Positions 27,802 through 36,835 of a stretch of DNA of 64,000 nt are shown here, one piece after another. How positions within the stretch are numbered: the first letter of the stretch is position 1; every line of letters starts with the position of its first letter. The translations under genes were made by a program, and so were the position numbers. This DNA is from Variovorax sp. ZS18.2.2 (GTDB lineage Bacteria > Pseudomonadota > Gammaproteobacteria > Burkholderiales > Burkholderiaceae_C), in contig NZ_JANLNM010000003.1 of the NCBI RefSeq assembly GCF_024701975.1, positions 310,001-374,000 on the forward strand, in the 5' to 3' direction. The notes below the pieces were generated by a model. It was not told the DNA's origin. It searched no databases and saw only the letters and a list, made by a program, of their open reading frames with translations.

Positions 27802-29122
27802 CGGACTCTTCCTTGGGTTGAGATGCCGTTTTCTCCGGCGGGAAATAGACCTCGGCGCAGCGACCGCCCATCGGTGGCAGGTTCTTCTTCCTGCGGATCT
27901 CGTCGACGGACATGTAGCCAGGTCCTTGGCCCGGGCCTCCGAGCGCCGCCCTGAAGAGCTTCGACTGCCCTTCGCTGTTGCTCTCCAGCAGCGCGTCTCG
28001 GTTGAACTCGACGTACAGGCCGGCTCGTCGGAAGAACTTGCGGTTGAGCTCCTGCTCGATCCGGTTCAGGTGCGGGTTCAGCGTGAAGATGACGAAGGCC
28101 TTGCCCTGCTCCTCCATGCCGCTGCCCCAACTGGTCGCAGCCGAGGTTTCGCCGATCAGGTGGGGCGGCACGCCGAATGCTCGCGCGATGTCCACGACCT
28201 GAAACTTCCGGGCTTCCAGCAGTTGAGAGTCCTGCGCATCGATGCTCAGCGTGTTGGCCTTGATGCCTTCGGTCAAGATCAGCGGCTTCTCGTGGGCGTT
28301 GTGCACGCCGCTGTACTTCTCGGCGAACGATGCCGCCAAGTCCTTGATCAGGTCCGGGCTCATCTTGTTCGCCGACTCGAGCACGATCGAAGGATGAGCG
28401 CCGCCGGCGAAGAACTTGCCGCTGTACTCATCCATAGCCATCGCCGCCCCAGCCGCGTTACGCGCCGCGTGCTGGATCACGCTCTTGCTGCGCAAGCCGT
28501 CGAAGCCAAAGCCCGGGAAATGCAGCATGTCGTCCTGGTCCGCGCCCCAGGTGCGCAGGCCGTCCTGCAGGTAGTACTTCAGCCGATCGACGCCATTGCG
28601 CTCGGCGGCCTGGTCTCGCTCGACCACCACGCTGGACCACGGCAGCGGCACCAGCTCGCGGATCTGGCCGCTTCGGCTGCGCCCGATGAAGGTGAACGAA
28701 TCGCCGCGCAGCTGGGTATTCGCGCCGACGGCCTCCCAGTGGGAAGCCGCCATGTAGCGGTCCGTCGGCTGCTCGTTCAGCAGAAACCACAGATCCGAAT
28801 CTTCGACCCGCTCGGTGATCCCGTTCGTACGACGGTAGATGTGGAGCGGCAGCGAGGCGATCGCGCCTGAAATCAGCGTCACTGCGCGGTAGACGGCAGA
28901 CACGCGCATCGCGCTTTCGGGCGTGACGCTCATGCCTGCCGCCGATCTACCGGCGCCGAAGAACTCCGTGATCTTCGGATCCGAGCTCATGATCAGCGTG
29001 CTGTCGGAGGTATGGTTGCTCACCAGTCCCATGCGCGCCGGCGCGCCAGGTCGCGCTGCGGCCCACTCGGCGAGCACGCGCGAGCCGTGCGCCTTGGCCT
29101 GGAGGTCAAGCGTGGTTGTCAT
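27767..29122 (-). CDS. Portal protein (HK97 family)
   Basis: A 451-residue portal that forms the DNA channel at one capsid vertex. The family signature is clear: SAVYRAVTLISGAIASLPLHIYRR near residues 75-98, WEAVGANTQLRGDSFTFIGR, and AFGVPPHLIGETSAATSWGSGMEEQ. The ATG at 29122 overlaps the terminase stop by 4 bp. The C-terminus ends in an acidic, Pro/Ala-rich tail. Confidence 0.92.
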   Translation of the reverse strand: MTTTLDLQAKAHGSRVLAEWAAARPGAPARMGLVSNHTSDSTLIMSSDPKITEFFGAGRSAAGMSVTPESAMRVSAVYRAVTLISGAIASLPLHIYRRTNGITERVEDSDLWFLLNEQPTDRYMAASHWEAVGANTQLRGDSFTFIGRSRSGQIRELVPLPWSSVVVERDQAAERNGVDRLKYYLQDGLRTWGADQDDMLHFPGFGFDGLRSKSVIQHAARNAAGAAMAMDEYSGKFFAGGAHPSIVLESANKMSPDLIKDLAASFAEKYSGVHNAHEKPLILTEGIKANTLSIDAQDSQLLEARKFQVVDIARAFGVPPHLIGETSAATSWGSGMEEQGKAFVIFTLNPHLNRIEQELNRKFFRRAGLYVEFNRDALLESNSEGQSKLFRAALGGPGQGPGYMSVDEIRRKKNLPPMGGRCAEVYFPPEKTASQPKEESDEEPKAPAAAA

Positions 29123-30816
29123 AGCGATACAAATCCTTGTTGAACTTCGTCGCTGACTTCCATGCCCAGCGCGCGACCGAATGCCATCAGCGCAGCCAGG
29201 GCGCCGTCGATCTTGTCGTCTTCGCGGTCCTTGGTCGGGCTGAGCAGCTCGTTGAACTTGCTCTTCTTCACGACCAGGTTGCTGATCATCCAGGTGAGCA
29301 CCGGGTTGCCGTCGTGCCGGATCTTCCCGGCCAGCACGAGGTTCTCCAGCTGCAGCAGGACCTGCGTGAAGTACATCGCCTTCTGCTGGATCTCGACCAG
29401 CGGCAAGCCTTCGTCGAGCAGCTTGCGGGCGAAGTACATCGACAGCGCGGGGTCGAACGCGACCTCCTCGAGCTGGTGCAGCTTGGCGTCAGCGCGCAGG
29501 TCGTCCGCGATGACGTCGAAGTCGGTGAGGTTGCCCTCATTGACCTTGACGTAGCCTTCCTCGACCCAACCGAGCAGCTGCGCATTCGAGCTCTCCTGCA
29601 CCGCATATTCGTTGTGGTACAGGGTCACGAAGAGGTAGTACAAGCCAGCCCGCTCGAACACCTTCGCCTTCGCCGCGAAGTCCTTCTTCTCCGCCAGGTC
29701 CAGGCCGCCGTATCCCACCTCGCCCTTGAAGTCCTCCTCGCGGATGCTGGTGTCCTTGCACTGGGCCCAGTACTCCATGTCCATCCAGGCCACGCCGGCA
29801 TTGGTCCACACGTTCAAGTGCTTCGTGAGGAAGTTGCCGCGCGCGCTCGGCGTCGCCTGCGCCTTGCTGCAGGCCGCCATCAGCTTGTCGACCTTCACGC
29901 TGATGCCGAGGTTCGGATTGGCCTTGCGCCAGACCTTCGGGTCCTTCCAGTCGTCGCCTTCGTCGATCGTGAAGATGATGCCGAACCATGTCTCGTCGGT
30001 GTGAGTGCCCTCCAGGACCTTGATCGTGTAGCCGCGCAGCTCGTAGCAGATGCCCGACATGTCCTTCCCGGCCGTCGTGATCGCACTGATCATCGGCTGC
30101 GATCGGGAGCCGTCGGCCGACTCGATCACGTCCCACAGGTCGCGCTTCTTGTGCGCGTGCACCTCGTCGACGGCGGCCGAGTGGACGTTCAGTCCGTCCT
30201 GCGTCGACGCTTCGGCGTTGAGCACCTTGAACGTGCTCGCGTTGTGCGCAGCCGTGATGTCGTGGCGGCCTACCGTGACACCGAAGCGCTGCCGGAACTC
30301 CGAGTCGCGCAGCACCATCTCGCGGGCGGTGTCGAACACCTCCCGCGCCTGCTCGCCCGTGGTCGCCGCGCTGTACGACTGGGCGCCTGGCTCGTGGTCC
30401 GCGAAGCACAGGTACAGCTGCCGGCCCGCGACGCGCGTGCTCTTCGCATTCTTCCGGGCGATCTCTTCGTAGCTGCGCCGGAAACGTCGAAGGCCTGTGT
30501 CCATGTGGACCCAGGCGAACAGGTTGTACTCGATGAAGACCTGCCAGTCCTCCAGCCTGATCTTCGCGTACGTGATCCGGCCGTCAACGTAGATCGGCTT
30601 GGCCCACTCGCCCTTGATGTGGCTGAGCAGCTCGATGAACTGGCACTCGCGAGAGCCGGCGCGGTCATTGACGATGAACGGAAATTCGGGCGTGCCCTGG
30701 CGTTCGAGATCTCGCAGATAGCGCTTGCACGCGAGCCGCTCGAACTTGCCCGCGGTCTCCCTTCCGTCGACCACCCGCTGTGCATACGCCAGCGCGCGTT
30801 CCGCGTAGGTGGCCAT
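29119..30816 (-). CDS. terL: Terminase large subunit (HK97-like)
   Basis: A 565-residue packaging motor with ATPase and nuclease domains. The ATPase part has RRSYEEIARKNAKSTRVAG as the Walker A region near residue 115, and VHSAAVDEVHAH as Walker B near residue 215. The nuclease part has YGGLDLAEKKDFAA near 370 and a late DREDDKIDGALAALMAFGRA acidic motif. It starts right at the terS stop (30816), giving a one-base overlap. Confidence 0.92.
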   Translation of the reverse strand: MATYAERALAYAQRVVDGRETAGKFERLACKRYLRDLERQGTPEFPFIVNDRAGSRECQFIELLSHIKGEWAKPIYVDGRITYAKIRLEDWQVFIEYNLFAWVHMDTGLRRFRRSYEEIARKNAKSTRVAGRQLYLCFADHEPGAQSYSAATTGEQAREVFDTAREMVLRDSEFRQRFGVTVGRHDITAAHNASTFKVLNAEASTQDGLNVHSAAVDEVHAHKKRDLWDVIESADGSRSQPMISAITTAGKDMSGICYELRGYTIKVLEGTHTDETWFGIIFTIDEGDDWKDPKVWRKANPNLGISVKVDKLMAACSKAQATPSARGNFLTKHLNVWTNAGVAWMDMEYWAQCKDTSIREEDFKGEVGYGGLDLAEKKDFAAKAKVFERAGLYYLFVTLYHNEYAVQESSNAQLLGWVEEGYVKVNEGNLTDFDVIADDLRADAKLHQLEEVAFDPALSMYFARKLLDEGLPLVEIQQKAMYFTQVLLQLENLVLAGKIRHDGNPVLTWMISNLVVKKSKFNELLSPTKDREDDKIDGALAALMAFGRALGMEVSDEVQQGFVSL

Positions 30817-31370
30817 CAGTCGAAGTCAGCGAAGCCGGTCGGGACTGCGTTCGGGTCCTTGGCCTTGGTGGGCTCGGCGCCGCCGCCTTCGAAGAGCTGC
30901 AGCTGGGCGCGGATCGCGGTCGTGACATTTGCCTGCTCAGCTGGCGTCAGTCCGAACTTTGCGAGCAGCGAATACATCATCTGCCGTTCGCTCTTCAGGA
31001 TCTGGTAGCGCGGGTGTTGCACAGGCATGCCGCCAGGGGTGGTCGCTTCGAAAGCCTCTGCAGGATCCTTGCCCTGTTCGCGCAGCAGCTTCTGACGCGC
31101 ACGCAGGGAGTGCCGCAGCTCCTTCACGTCGGAGATCGTCTCGCAAAGGTCCTCGAAGATGTCGCTGTACACGACCGACATGAGGTTGTAGCGCAGCAAC
31201 TCCGGGCCAAGGCGCTTGAACACCTTGCGCGCACCTGCACTCAGGTCCTTGGGCATCGAGGGCATGCCCACCTCGGGGCGGAAGGTTGCGCCGAGGTCGA
31301 TCGGGCGGTGGCCGCGATTGCCCTCGAGGACCTTCAGCTCCGCCGGCTTCGGTGCTGGACCTCGCTTCAT
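30816..31370 (-). CDS. terS: Terminase small subunit (P27 family)
   Basis: A 184-residue DNA-recognition subunit. The N-terminus MKRGPAPKPAELKVLEGNRGHRP is the clear P27-family signature. It is followed by a helical middle (SDIFEDLCETISDVKELRHSL) and a C-terminal oligomerisation helix ending in GFADFD. It lies downstream of an HNH gene after a 229-bp gap that may hold the cos site. Confidence 0.92.
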   Translation of the reverse strand: MKRGPAPKPAELKVLEGNRGHRPIDLGATFRPEVGMPSMPKDLSAGARKVFKRLGPELLRYNLMSVVYSDIFEDLCETISDVKELRHSLRARQKLLREQGKDPAEAFEATTPGGMPVQHPRYQILKSERQMMYSLLAKFGLTPAEQANVTTAIRAQLQLFEGGGAEPTKAKDPNAVPTGFADFD

Positions 31371-31599
31371 GATTCATAGACCTCGGAAGAATGACCGCCT
31401 GCAGGCCAAGAGGTGGAGACCCCCCACCCCCTTTAACCTGCGTGCGTAAAAATTTGGGGAACCGATCGGTTTCCGCCTTGCGACCCCAGGGTTTTGACCA
31501 CCCCCCCCATGCTCGGCATGGGCCAGGGATGCCCCTGCGCGGTCACCGCAAGGCCCACAGCGCGCTCGCCGCTACGGGCCAGGCAATGGGCACGCTCGC
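31371..31599. other. Non-coding gap between terS and HNH gene, candidate cos region
   Basis: This 229-bp stretch has no gene. It holds a perfect 12-bp palindrome AACCGATCGGTT at 31460-31471, then a run of C (about 31499-31508). In HK97-type phages that pack by cos cleavage, cos lies beside terS and next to an HNH gene. The location is supported by gene order only. Confidence 0.4.
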
Positions 31600-31959
31600 T
31601 CAACGGCCTCGTGTGCGACCTCTCAGGCGCTCGGCCAGTGACTTCTCTTCGTGGTGCTCATCGCACAGGCCTTGCGTGTTGGCCGGGTTGTCCTCGCCGC
31701 CTTCTTCGAGCGAGACGATGTGGTCACGCTGCGTCGCCAGCGCAACCAGGCCGAGCTCCTGGCAGCGCACACACAAAGGGTTCTGTCGGAACAGTTCCTC
31801 TCGCATGCGCTGCAGCCGTCGACCTGTGATGCGCTTGGTCGCTGCCTTCTTCGGCTTGGTCCAGACCGGACGCGGATGCTTCTCGCATCTGCCTGTGCCA
31901 TCACGCACCAGCACATGACAGCCGGGATGTGAGCATGGTCGCGGGGCAGCTGTCGGCAT
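31600..31959 (-). CDS. HNH endonuclease
   Basis: A 119-residue nuclease. The HNH core is ATQRDHIVSLEEGGEDNPANTQGLCDEHHEEKS near residues 76-108, with the D-H pair, central N and final H visible. Zinc-binding cysteines are seen at CSHPGC and CVRC. Such genes next to terminases are needed for cos cleavage in many HK97-type phages. The ATG at 31959 (MPTAAPRPCSHPGC) is the best start; a longer reading adds 25 atypical residues. Confidence 0.88.
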   Translation of the reverse strand: MPTAAPRPCSHPGCHVLVRDGTGRCEKHPRPVWTKPKKAATKRITGRRLQRMREELFRQNPLCVRCQELGLVALATQRDHIVSLEEGGEDNPANTQGLCDEHHEEKSLAERLRGRTRGR

Positions 31960-32070
31960 CGGTGCTTTCGTTGAGGCGCAGGCAATGATCACCAGGCAGG
32001 TCGGCCTCGCCCGCTTAGCCGGTGCCGTCAGCAATGCTGTGGCGTCGGACCCTCCCGATGATCGACAAAG

Positions 32071-32100
32071 AAAAACCCGCCGTCGTTGCCGAGGGCGGGT
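32071..32100 (-). terminator. Intrinsic terminator upstream of the HNH/packaging block
   Basis: On the minus strand ACCCGCC pairs with GGCGGGT and is followed by TTTTTCTTTG. It lies after the small gene at 32122-32307. A late antiterminator would be needed to read through into packaging genes, which fits the Q-like gene just upstream. Confidence 0.8.
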
Positions 32101-32121
32101 GCATGTGTGTGTCGCGATGGT

Positions 32122-32307
32122 TTAGGTTCTTCGGCTCTCGACCAGCGCACGCTGAGCCAAGTTCTCTTCGAGGCGCCTGTCGGCACGAGCCTGCGCCAGT
32201 TGTTTGCGCCGTACCTTCTCGGCTTCGCTTATCGGTGCGCTCGACACCTTGGCCCTCGCGAATGCTTTCGCCAGTTCAAGCTTTGGAGAGAAACCCTGAT
32301 AGGCCAT
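32122..32307 (-). CDS. Small basic phage protein
   Basis: A 61-residue basic helical protein (MAYQGFSPKLELAKAFARAK, then RRKQLAQARADRRLEENLAQRA). It lies between the Q-like gene and the terminator. No family is recognised. Codon pattern and position support a real gene. Confidence 0.5.
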   Translation of the reverse strand: MAYQGFSPKLELAKAFARAKVSSAPISEAEKVRRKQLAQARADRRLEENLAQRALVESRRT

Positions 32308-32353
32308 CTGTTAATCCATTTTTCACCGACTGACTGAAATCTAACAAAAGTGT

Positions 32354-32758
32354 CTATGTCGTAAAACTCCTTTTTATCGCCGCGCGTGTCGCCTCTTGCC
32401 TCTCGGCCCGCTCCGAGAACCAGGTTGCGAGCAGCCGGTCCGCGACATCGAGCAGCGCATACACGTTGGATCGGTCGCACTCAAGGCGCCGGCATGTGCC
32501 GCTGACGCCCAGCCCGAACGGGTACATGCAATAGAGCACTTCGTACACATGCGGCCTCGACAGCTTGAGCGCCTCGATGCCCTCGTGCGTCACCGAGGCT
32601 TCGATCTCATCGAGCGGGATCTTCGCTTCGCGCTCTGTGCCGGGTGCATCGTTGAGGAACGACGACTGCGACGAGAAGCCGAGGCCATTGCCTGCCATCT
32701 GGCATCGCCATCGCGCCCAGTTGTCCAGCCGCGCTTTCACCCATTCAATGCGTGCCAT
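32354..32758 (-). CDS. Q-like late antitermination/regulatory protein
   Basis: A 134-residue protein. The C-terminal half, ALKLSRPHVYEVLYCMYPFG, then GTCRRLECDRSNVYALLDVADRLL, has the look of a helix-turn-helix similar to lambdoid antiterminator Q families. It stands directly upstream of the late block and precedes a string of intrinsic terminators, which is where Q acts. The assignment is by similarity of layout and must be treated as likely rather than shown. Confidence 0.6.
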   Translation of the reverse strand: MARIEWVKARLDNWARWRCQMAGNGLGFSSQSSFLNDAPGTEREAKIPLDEIEASVTHEGIEALKLSRPHVYEVLYCMYPFGLGVSGTCRRLECDRSNVYALLDVADRLLATWFSERAERQEATRAAIKRSFTT

Positions 32759-33062
32759 CAGTCCCCTTCGGCTCGGGCCACATGCACACGAAGGTCATGC
32801 CGTAGCGCTCGACTAGGCGGGCGACGTCAGTCGGCACCGCCGCGTCCCACGGTGTCCCGGCCTTGTGGTCTCGTTCGCAAGCGAAGAAGCAGTTCGGCTC
32901 GCCGCGAATGCCGCGCCGAACCAGTGCATACGCTTCCTTGCCGACCACAGCGGCCTTCTCCTGGATGGCCCGGTAGGTCCTAGGCATGCGGTCCTTGATG
33001 AATCCGAGCCGGGCGTTCACTTCGGCGACGGTCATCGCCTGATCTGAAGTCATGATGTCCAT
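32745..33062 (-). CDS. Phage protein of unknown function
   Basis: A 105-residue protein (MDIMTSDQAMTVAEVNARLG, middle YALVRRGIRGEPNCFFACERDHK). The start at 33062 has AGGAAGG nine bases upstream; an internal ATG at 33053 is possible. It overlaps the Q-like gene by 14 bp. It may be a small metabolic or regulatory protein; no domain is recognised. One copy of the 16-bp palindrome lies 58 bp upstream of its start. Confidence 0.6.
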   Translation of the reverse strand: MDIMTSDQAMTVAEVNARLGFIKDRMPRTYRAIQEKAAVVGKEAYALVRRGIRGEPNCFFACERDHKAGTPWDAAVPTDVARLVERYGMTFVCMWPEPKGTDGTH

Positions 33063-33119
33063 GTGTCCAAACCTTCCTATAGAAGAAATACGTGAGATCG
33101 AGGGGCTGTGCGCGCGCGA

Positions 33120-33135
33120 GTGCACACGTCTGCAC
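33120..33135. repeat. 16-bp palindrome, copy 3
   Basis: GTGCACACGTCTGCAC, one base from the perfect palindrome and identical to copy 4. It lies in the gap upstream of the gene at 32745-33062, where it could act as an operator. Confidence 0.75.
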
Positions 33136-33267
33136 GCCTCTGTGTACGGGCGCCCGCTTTGGAAATGGCGCGGTGGACAATGCAGCGGCTGCAACCCCCA
33201 AACCGGAGGAAGAAGCAAGCCGCTAGAGCTCCATGGGAACTCCTGGCCACCGTGGACACGTGGACAC

Positions 33268-33426
33268 TCAGGTCATAGGCGCGTGCGTCGACTTCCCCGC
33301 TACCGCACCGCAGTGGGGGCGCTTGCCTCCCAGCCCTTCGGGCACACCGCTGCCAATCTTGCGTCTGGCGGTGTCTGCGATACGGCGCGTTTGTTGCGCC
33401 GTGACCTGTTGGTCAGAACGGCGCAT
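33268..33426 (-). CDS. Possible small phage protein after the VapE gene
   Basis: A 52-residue frame starting MRRSDQQVTAQQTRRIAD, overlapping the end of the VapE gene by 14 bp. GGAG lies 9 bases upstream of the ATG. The sequence is basic with no known domain. An earlier ATG at 33441 is possible. It is supported only by spacing, ribosome-binding site and plausible composition. The rest of the 33063-33412 stretch has no gene but holds palindrome copy 3. Confidence 0.3.
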   Translation of the reverse strand: MRRSDQQVTAQQTRRIADTARRKIGSGVPEGLGGKRPHCGAVAGKSTHAPMT

Positions 33427-36076
33427 CGTCGGCGTCTCCATAGTCGTTGGCCGGCAGCTTGGGCGCCGGCGCGGATGTGGGCACAGTGGCTCCCTCTTCG
33501 GTTTCGTAGGGCGGCCAATCCTTGGGCCGCTCATATCCCCACGCACGAACACCGTTCTGCTGCTTCTTGCAGCGCTCCCAACCTTCGTGCTCCATCCAGC
33601 TGCGGATCTGCCCCTCGAGCGATGCGTTGCTCTTCGCCGCATCGACGCCGAGGGCCGAGGTGAGCTGTGAGATCGTGACGAACGGTGTGAGCTCGTTGAC
33701 GATCGCGCCGATGCCCGTCGCCATCGGCGGCCTGGTCAAGACGTGCAGCAGTTCACTGAGCACTGCGGTCTCGACAAGACGGCTTTCCTGCATCGGGAAG
33801 AACAGGCGCTCCTCGACGTCGATCGTGGGAGTGAAAGGCTCAGCCTTCAGGTACAGCGCGAAGGCTTCGGAAAAGAGCTTGTCGCGGTTCCGCAGCAGCC
33901 ATTCGATATCGATCACGTGCCGGACGGGCACAGGCCAGAACCGCCGATTCCCCGTGCGGTCCCGCAGGTAGGTACGTTCATTCGTCGTGCCGGCCAGCAC
34001 GCACTGGCGGGCATACGCTTCGACCACGCGGCCGTAGCTTGGCCGGTATCGGTCGACCTTCGCCGAGATGAAGGCCTTGATGATGTTGATCTCGGACTTG
34101 CCGAAGTTCGCCAGCTCGGCGATCTCATACAGCCAGAGCCCCTGCACCTGTTCCTGGCCTTCCTTGCCGCGGCTCACGTCGAAGTGCGTGTCGCTGAAGT
34201 AGGCCGAGCTGGCCAGCGTCTCGACCATGGTCGACTTGCGCATGCCGCCCGGGCCCTCGAGCACCGGGCAATAGTCGAACTTGCAGCCCGGCTCCATGAT
34301 GCGATTGACCATGCCGAGCAGCCAGAAGCGCCCAACCAAGCAGAGGTATTCGAAGACTTCGGGCTTGATCGTCTTCGGCGTCTCGCCGATCACGTAAACG
34401 AGCCACTTGTCGATCAGTGGTTTGGCATCCGGGTCGGGCTCCGGCAGACCCGTCAGGTACTCCTGCACCGGATGAAAAGGGTTCTCGTGCGCGACCGTCT
34501 CGATGGCTTCCATCAATGCCGCGCGGTTGATGCTTGGCAGGCCGTAGGTCTTGCTGAGATAGCGGCCGAGCAGAAGGTCGACGGCGCCGGTGATCGGCCC
34601 CGCCTTCGCGTGCGGCCACGGCCACGGGCGCCGTGCATCGATGTTGTTGCTCAGCTGGTTGAGACCAAGGACCCCCACGAGCGCCTCGTCGTTCAAGAGG
34701 GCCGCGATCACCAGCTTGCGCGAAACCAGCCACCTGCCCTTCTCCCCGTCCCAGTACGGCTTGAGCCACCACGGCAGTTTCCCGTCATCTTCGTCCCCAG
34801 CGTCAGCGGGACTTTCGCGCGCGGATCCGTCTGATCCACCACCGCGCCCGCCGGCGCCGGCGCCCGCGTCAGAAGAGGGAGCGGCCGCGACGGGAGCCGC
34901 TACGGGTGCCTGCAGCGGCTGAGCACGAGCGAAGAAACCGACGACCTGGTCAAAGGTCCACCCGTCGACCTCGATGGCGTCGCGGCAGTCCCACCCGTCA
35001 GGCACGTCGCCCGGCGCAGGGATCGGCAGCATCGAGACGGTGCACGCATGGGTGTCACGCAGCAGAGCACCGATGGAAAGCATCGCTTCCATGCCCGGCT
35101 GCTTCTCCGGCTTGAGCCGCGGCTTGGCCGCCTGGGCAATCTGCAGGGCGATCTCGGGCGCGACGGTCGCCGCTTGGAGGCATTGCGCCGTTTCCAGTTT
35201 GGTCAGCTTCTCGCGCTTTGCGTCGCAATCGGGCCAGAGCAGCACGGTGCTACCCGCCAGCCATTCCCAACGGGCTTTCTTCCAGCCATTGCACCCGCCG
35301 GGCCAGCTCACGACGCAATAGACACCCGGTGCGCCGGCGTCGAGCAACCTCTGCAGCACCTCGGCCTTGACTTCGCCTTCGACGACGATGACCGTTCGGT
35401 CGTTTGGATGCGCTCCGCCTGGATAGAAGAGTGGACGCTGCGGATCCCAGCTGCGCCACTTCCACATCATCGAGTTGTCACGCAGGCTGACCGACCAGGT
35501 ATAGGGCAGCGTGTCCTTGCCACCGTCCGATGTGCGAAAGCGCACCACATACCCGAGCAGGGCTCCGTCAATGCGGTACTCCGCCTTGTGAACGATGTCC
35601 TCAGGCTTCCGGTGGTAGTGCCAAAAGGTCGGCGCTGGTGCGTCCGGCGGCGCCGGCAGCCTCGTGGCCCACTGCTCCTTCTCTCGCTGCGCAGGTGCCG
35701 GCGGTGGAGGTGGCGGGCGCGGCGGCCGCGGAGCGCCGTCGCCTGGCCGCTTCACGATGCCGGCCAGTTCATGCAGATCGTGGTCGTCGGCCAGCTGGAT
35801 CGCCGCCTCGGCCATCGTGAGCGAATGAATCGCCGCGTAGAGACTGACCAGGTCGTTGCCCTTCTCCTGGTCGGAGCTGGCGAAGTCGGCCCATTTGCCT
35901 GTCGAGAGATTGACGGCGCAGCTGTCCCCCTCTCCACCTGAGAGGGAGCCGCAGATGTACTCGCTGCCGCGGACATAGCCGCCGCGGATCCAGTCCGGCA
36001 CCAGGTCTCGTGCCTGCGCTAGAAGCGCATCGGCCAGAGCCCGGAAGTTGATGGGGGGAAGTGGTGCGCGAGGCAT
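33413..36076 (-). CDS. TOPRIM/VapE-type primase-helicase
   Basis: An 887-residue replication protein. The N-terminus (about 1-105) has a primase-like lead domain (STGKWADFASSDQEKGNDLVSLYAA), followed by a Pro-rich linker. A TOPRIM domain near residues 225-300 is marked by VIVVEGEVKAEVL and LLWPDCDAKR. A second linker rich in Ala/Gly follows at about 400-440. The VapE ATPase domain has Walker A in LEGPGGMRKSTMVETLA near residue 615 and Walker B in WLYEIAELANF. It would start phage DNA replication together with the small wHTH protein just upstream. Confidence 0.85.
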   Translation of the reverse strand: MPRAPLPPINFRALADALLAQARDLVPDWIRGGYVRGSEYICGSLSGGEGDSCAVNLSTGKWADFASSDQEKGNDLVSLYAAIHSLTMAEAAIQLADDHDLHELAGIVKRPGDGAPRPPRPPPPPPAPAQREKEQWATRLPAPPDAPAPTFWHYHRKPEDIVHKAEYRIDGALLGYVVRFRTSDGGKDTLPYTWSVSLRDNSMMWKWRSWDPQRPLFYPGGAHPNDRTVIVVEGEVKAEVLQRLLDAGAPGVYCVVSWPGGCNGWKKARWEWLAGSTVLLWPDCDAKREKLTKLETAQCLQAATVAPEIALQIAQAAKPRLKPEKQPGMEAMLSIGALLRDTHACTVSMLPIPAPGDVPDGWDCRDAIEVDGWTFDQVVGFFARAQPLQAPVAAPVAAAPSSDAGAGAGGRGGGSDGSARESPADAGDEDDGKLPWWLKPYWDGEKGRWLVSRKLVIAALLNDEALVGVLGLNQLSNNIDARRPWPWPHAKAGPITGAVDLLLGRYLSKTYGLPSINRAALMEAIETVAHENPFHPVQEYLTGLPEPDPDAKPLIDKWLVYVIGETPKTIKPEVFEYLCLVGRFWLLGMVNRIMEPGCKFDYCPVLEGPGGMRKSTMVETLASSAYFSDTHFDVSRGKEGQEQVQGLWLYEIAELANFGKSEINIIKAFISAKVDRYRPSYGRVVEAYARQCVLAGTTNERTYLRDRTGNRRFWPVPVRHVIDIEWLLRNRDKLFSEAFALYLKAEPFTPTIDVEERLFFPMQESRLVETAVLSELLHVLTRPPMATGIGAIVNELTPFVTISQLTSALGVDAAKSNASLEGQIRSWMEHEGWERCKKQQNGVRAWGYERPKDWPPYETEEGATVPTSAPAPKLPANDYGDADDAPF

Positions 36077-36378
36077 CAGACGATCGAAACCGACCAGGTC
36101 GCGAAAGCCTCACGAAGCGGGCATTTCGTGCCGCTCGCCTGCTGCAGCCGCTTGCGCGGGCAGTACTCAGCCACAGGCCTGTTTCGATAGTCGACCTTGC
36201 GATCGCGCACGGGCACCAGGATCCCAGCACGCCGCATGTTGTCTACGGTTCGCCGTGCGGCGACGTACCCCACCTGCGCATAGTGCGCCAGCTCGAGCAG
36301 GGTCGGCGAGCGCTCAGGGGTTGTCAGCGCCAGGGCTGCGTCGAACAGTGCCTGGCGTACTTCTCCGGCGGGCCTCAT
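36076..36378 (-). CDS. Small winged-helix DNA-binding protein
   Basis: A 100-residue protein with a winged-helix pattern (PTLLELAHYAQVGYVAARRTVDNMRRAGILVPV near residues 25-57, then a basic wing). Position between the CII-like gene and the primase gene suggests a replication-initiation helper, like lambda O/P partners in other phages. It overlaps the primase start by one base and the upstream stop by 4 bp. Confidence 0.65.
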   Translation of the reverse strand: MRPAGEVRQALFDAALALTTPERSPTLLELAHYAQVGYVAARRTVDNMRRAGILVPVRDRKVDYRNRPVAEYCPRKRLQQASGTKCPLREAFATWSVSIV

Positions 36379-36758
36379 ACCCGCCCCGCCTTAATAACGG
36401 CTATCACCTCGTTGAGTTCACCCGCGAGTTCTTCGAAGCGGATGAGCGCGCGTGCACTCCTGGCTTCAGGAGACTCCATGTACTTCGCCACGAGGTAGGC
36501 GATCACCGAGCCAACATCCTTGGTCGCCTTGATGTAGGCCTCAAGATCGTCGCAGTTCAGCCGCTGCGTGTCGCCTTCGGGCTGCTTGAGCTTACGCGAG
36601 AGGGTCGAAGGGCTGAGATCCATCTTGCTCGCAAGGTTCGCCGCGTTCAGTCTCTGGTCCTGGACACGGAAGGCGATGTACTCGCGGAGACTCCCCCAAT
36701 GCTCGGGAAGCGCGGGGTCAAACGAGACAGTCAGATTGGGGTGTGCAATGGATGACAT
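36375..36758 (-). CDS. CII-like phage regulatory protein
   Basis: A 127-residue protein with a helix-turn-helix at about residues 36-57 (LNAANLASKMDLSPSTLSRKLKQPEG) and an acidic helical C-terminus. This resembles the CII family of betaproteobacterial prophages. It is the second gene after cro on the right-hand early transcript, exactly the place of cII in lambda. Confidence 0.7.
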   Translation of the reverse strand: MSSIAHPNLTVSFDPALPEHWGSLREYIAFRVQDQRLNAANLASKMDLSPSTLSRKLKQPEGDTQRLNCDDLEAYIKATKDVGSVIAYLVAKYMESPEARSARALIRFEELAGELNEVIAVIKAGRV

Positions 36759-36835
36759 TTCGGATTGCCATGTGTTGCCATGTCAAAAACAGGCGAAAAA
36801 AAGAGACTGCTTTCATGCAAAGCAATCTGACGAGT

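Noticed and set aside
32308..32353. Late promoter directly after the Q-like gene
   Set aside because: The gap is AT-rich enough to hold one, but I could not align convincing -35 and -10 boxes.
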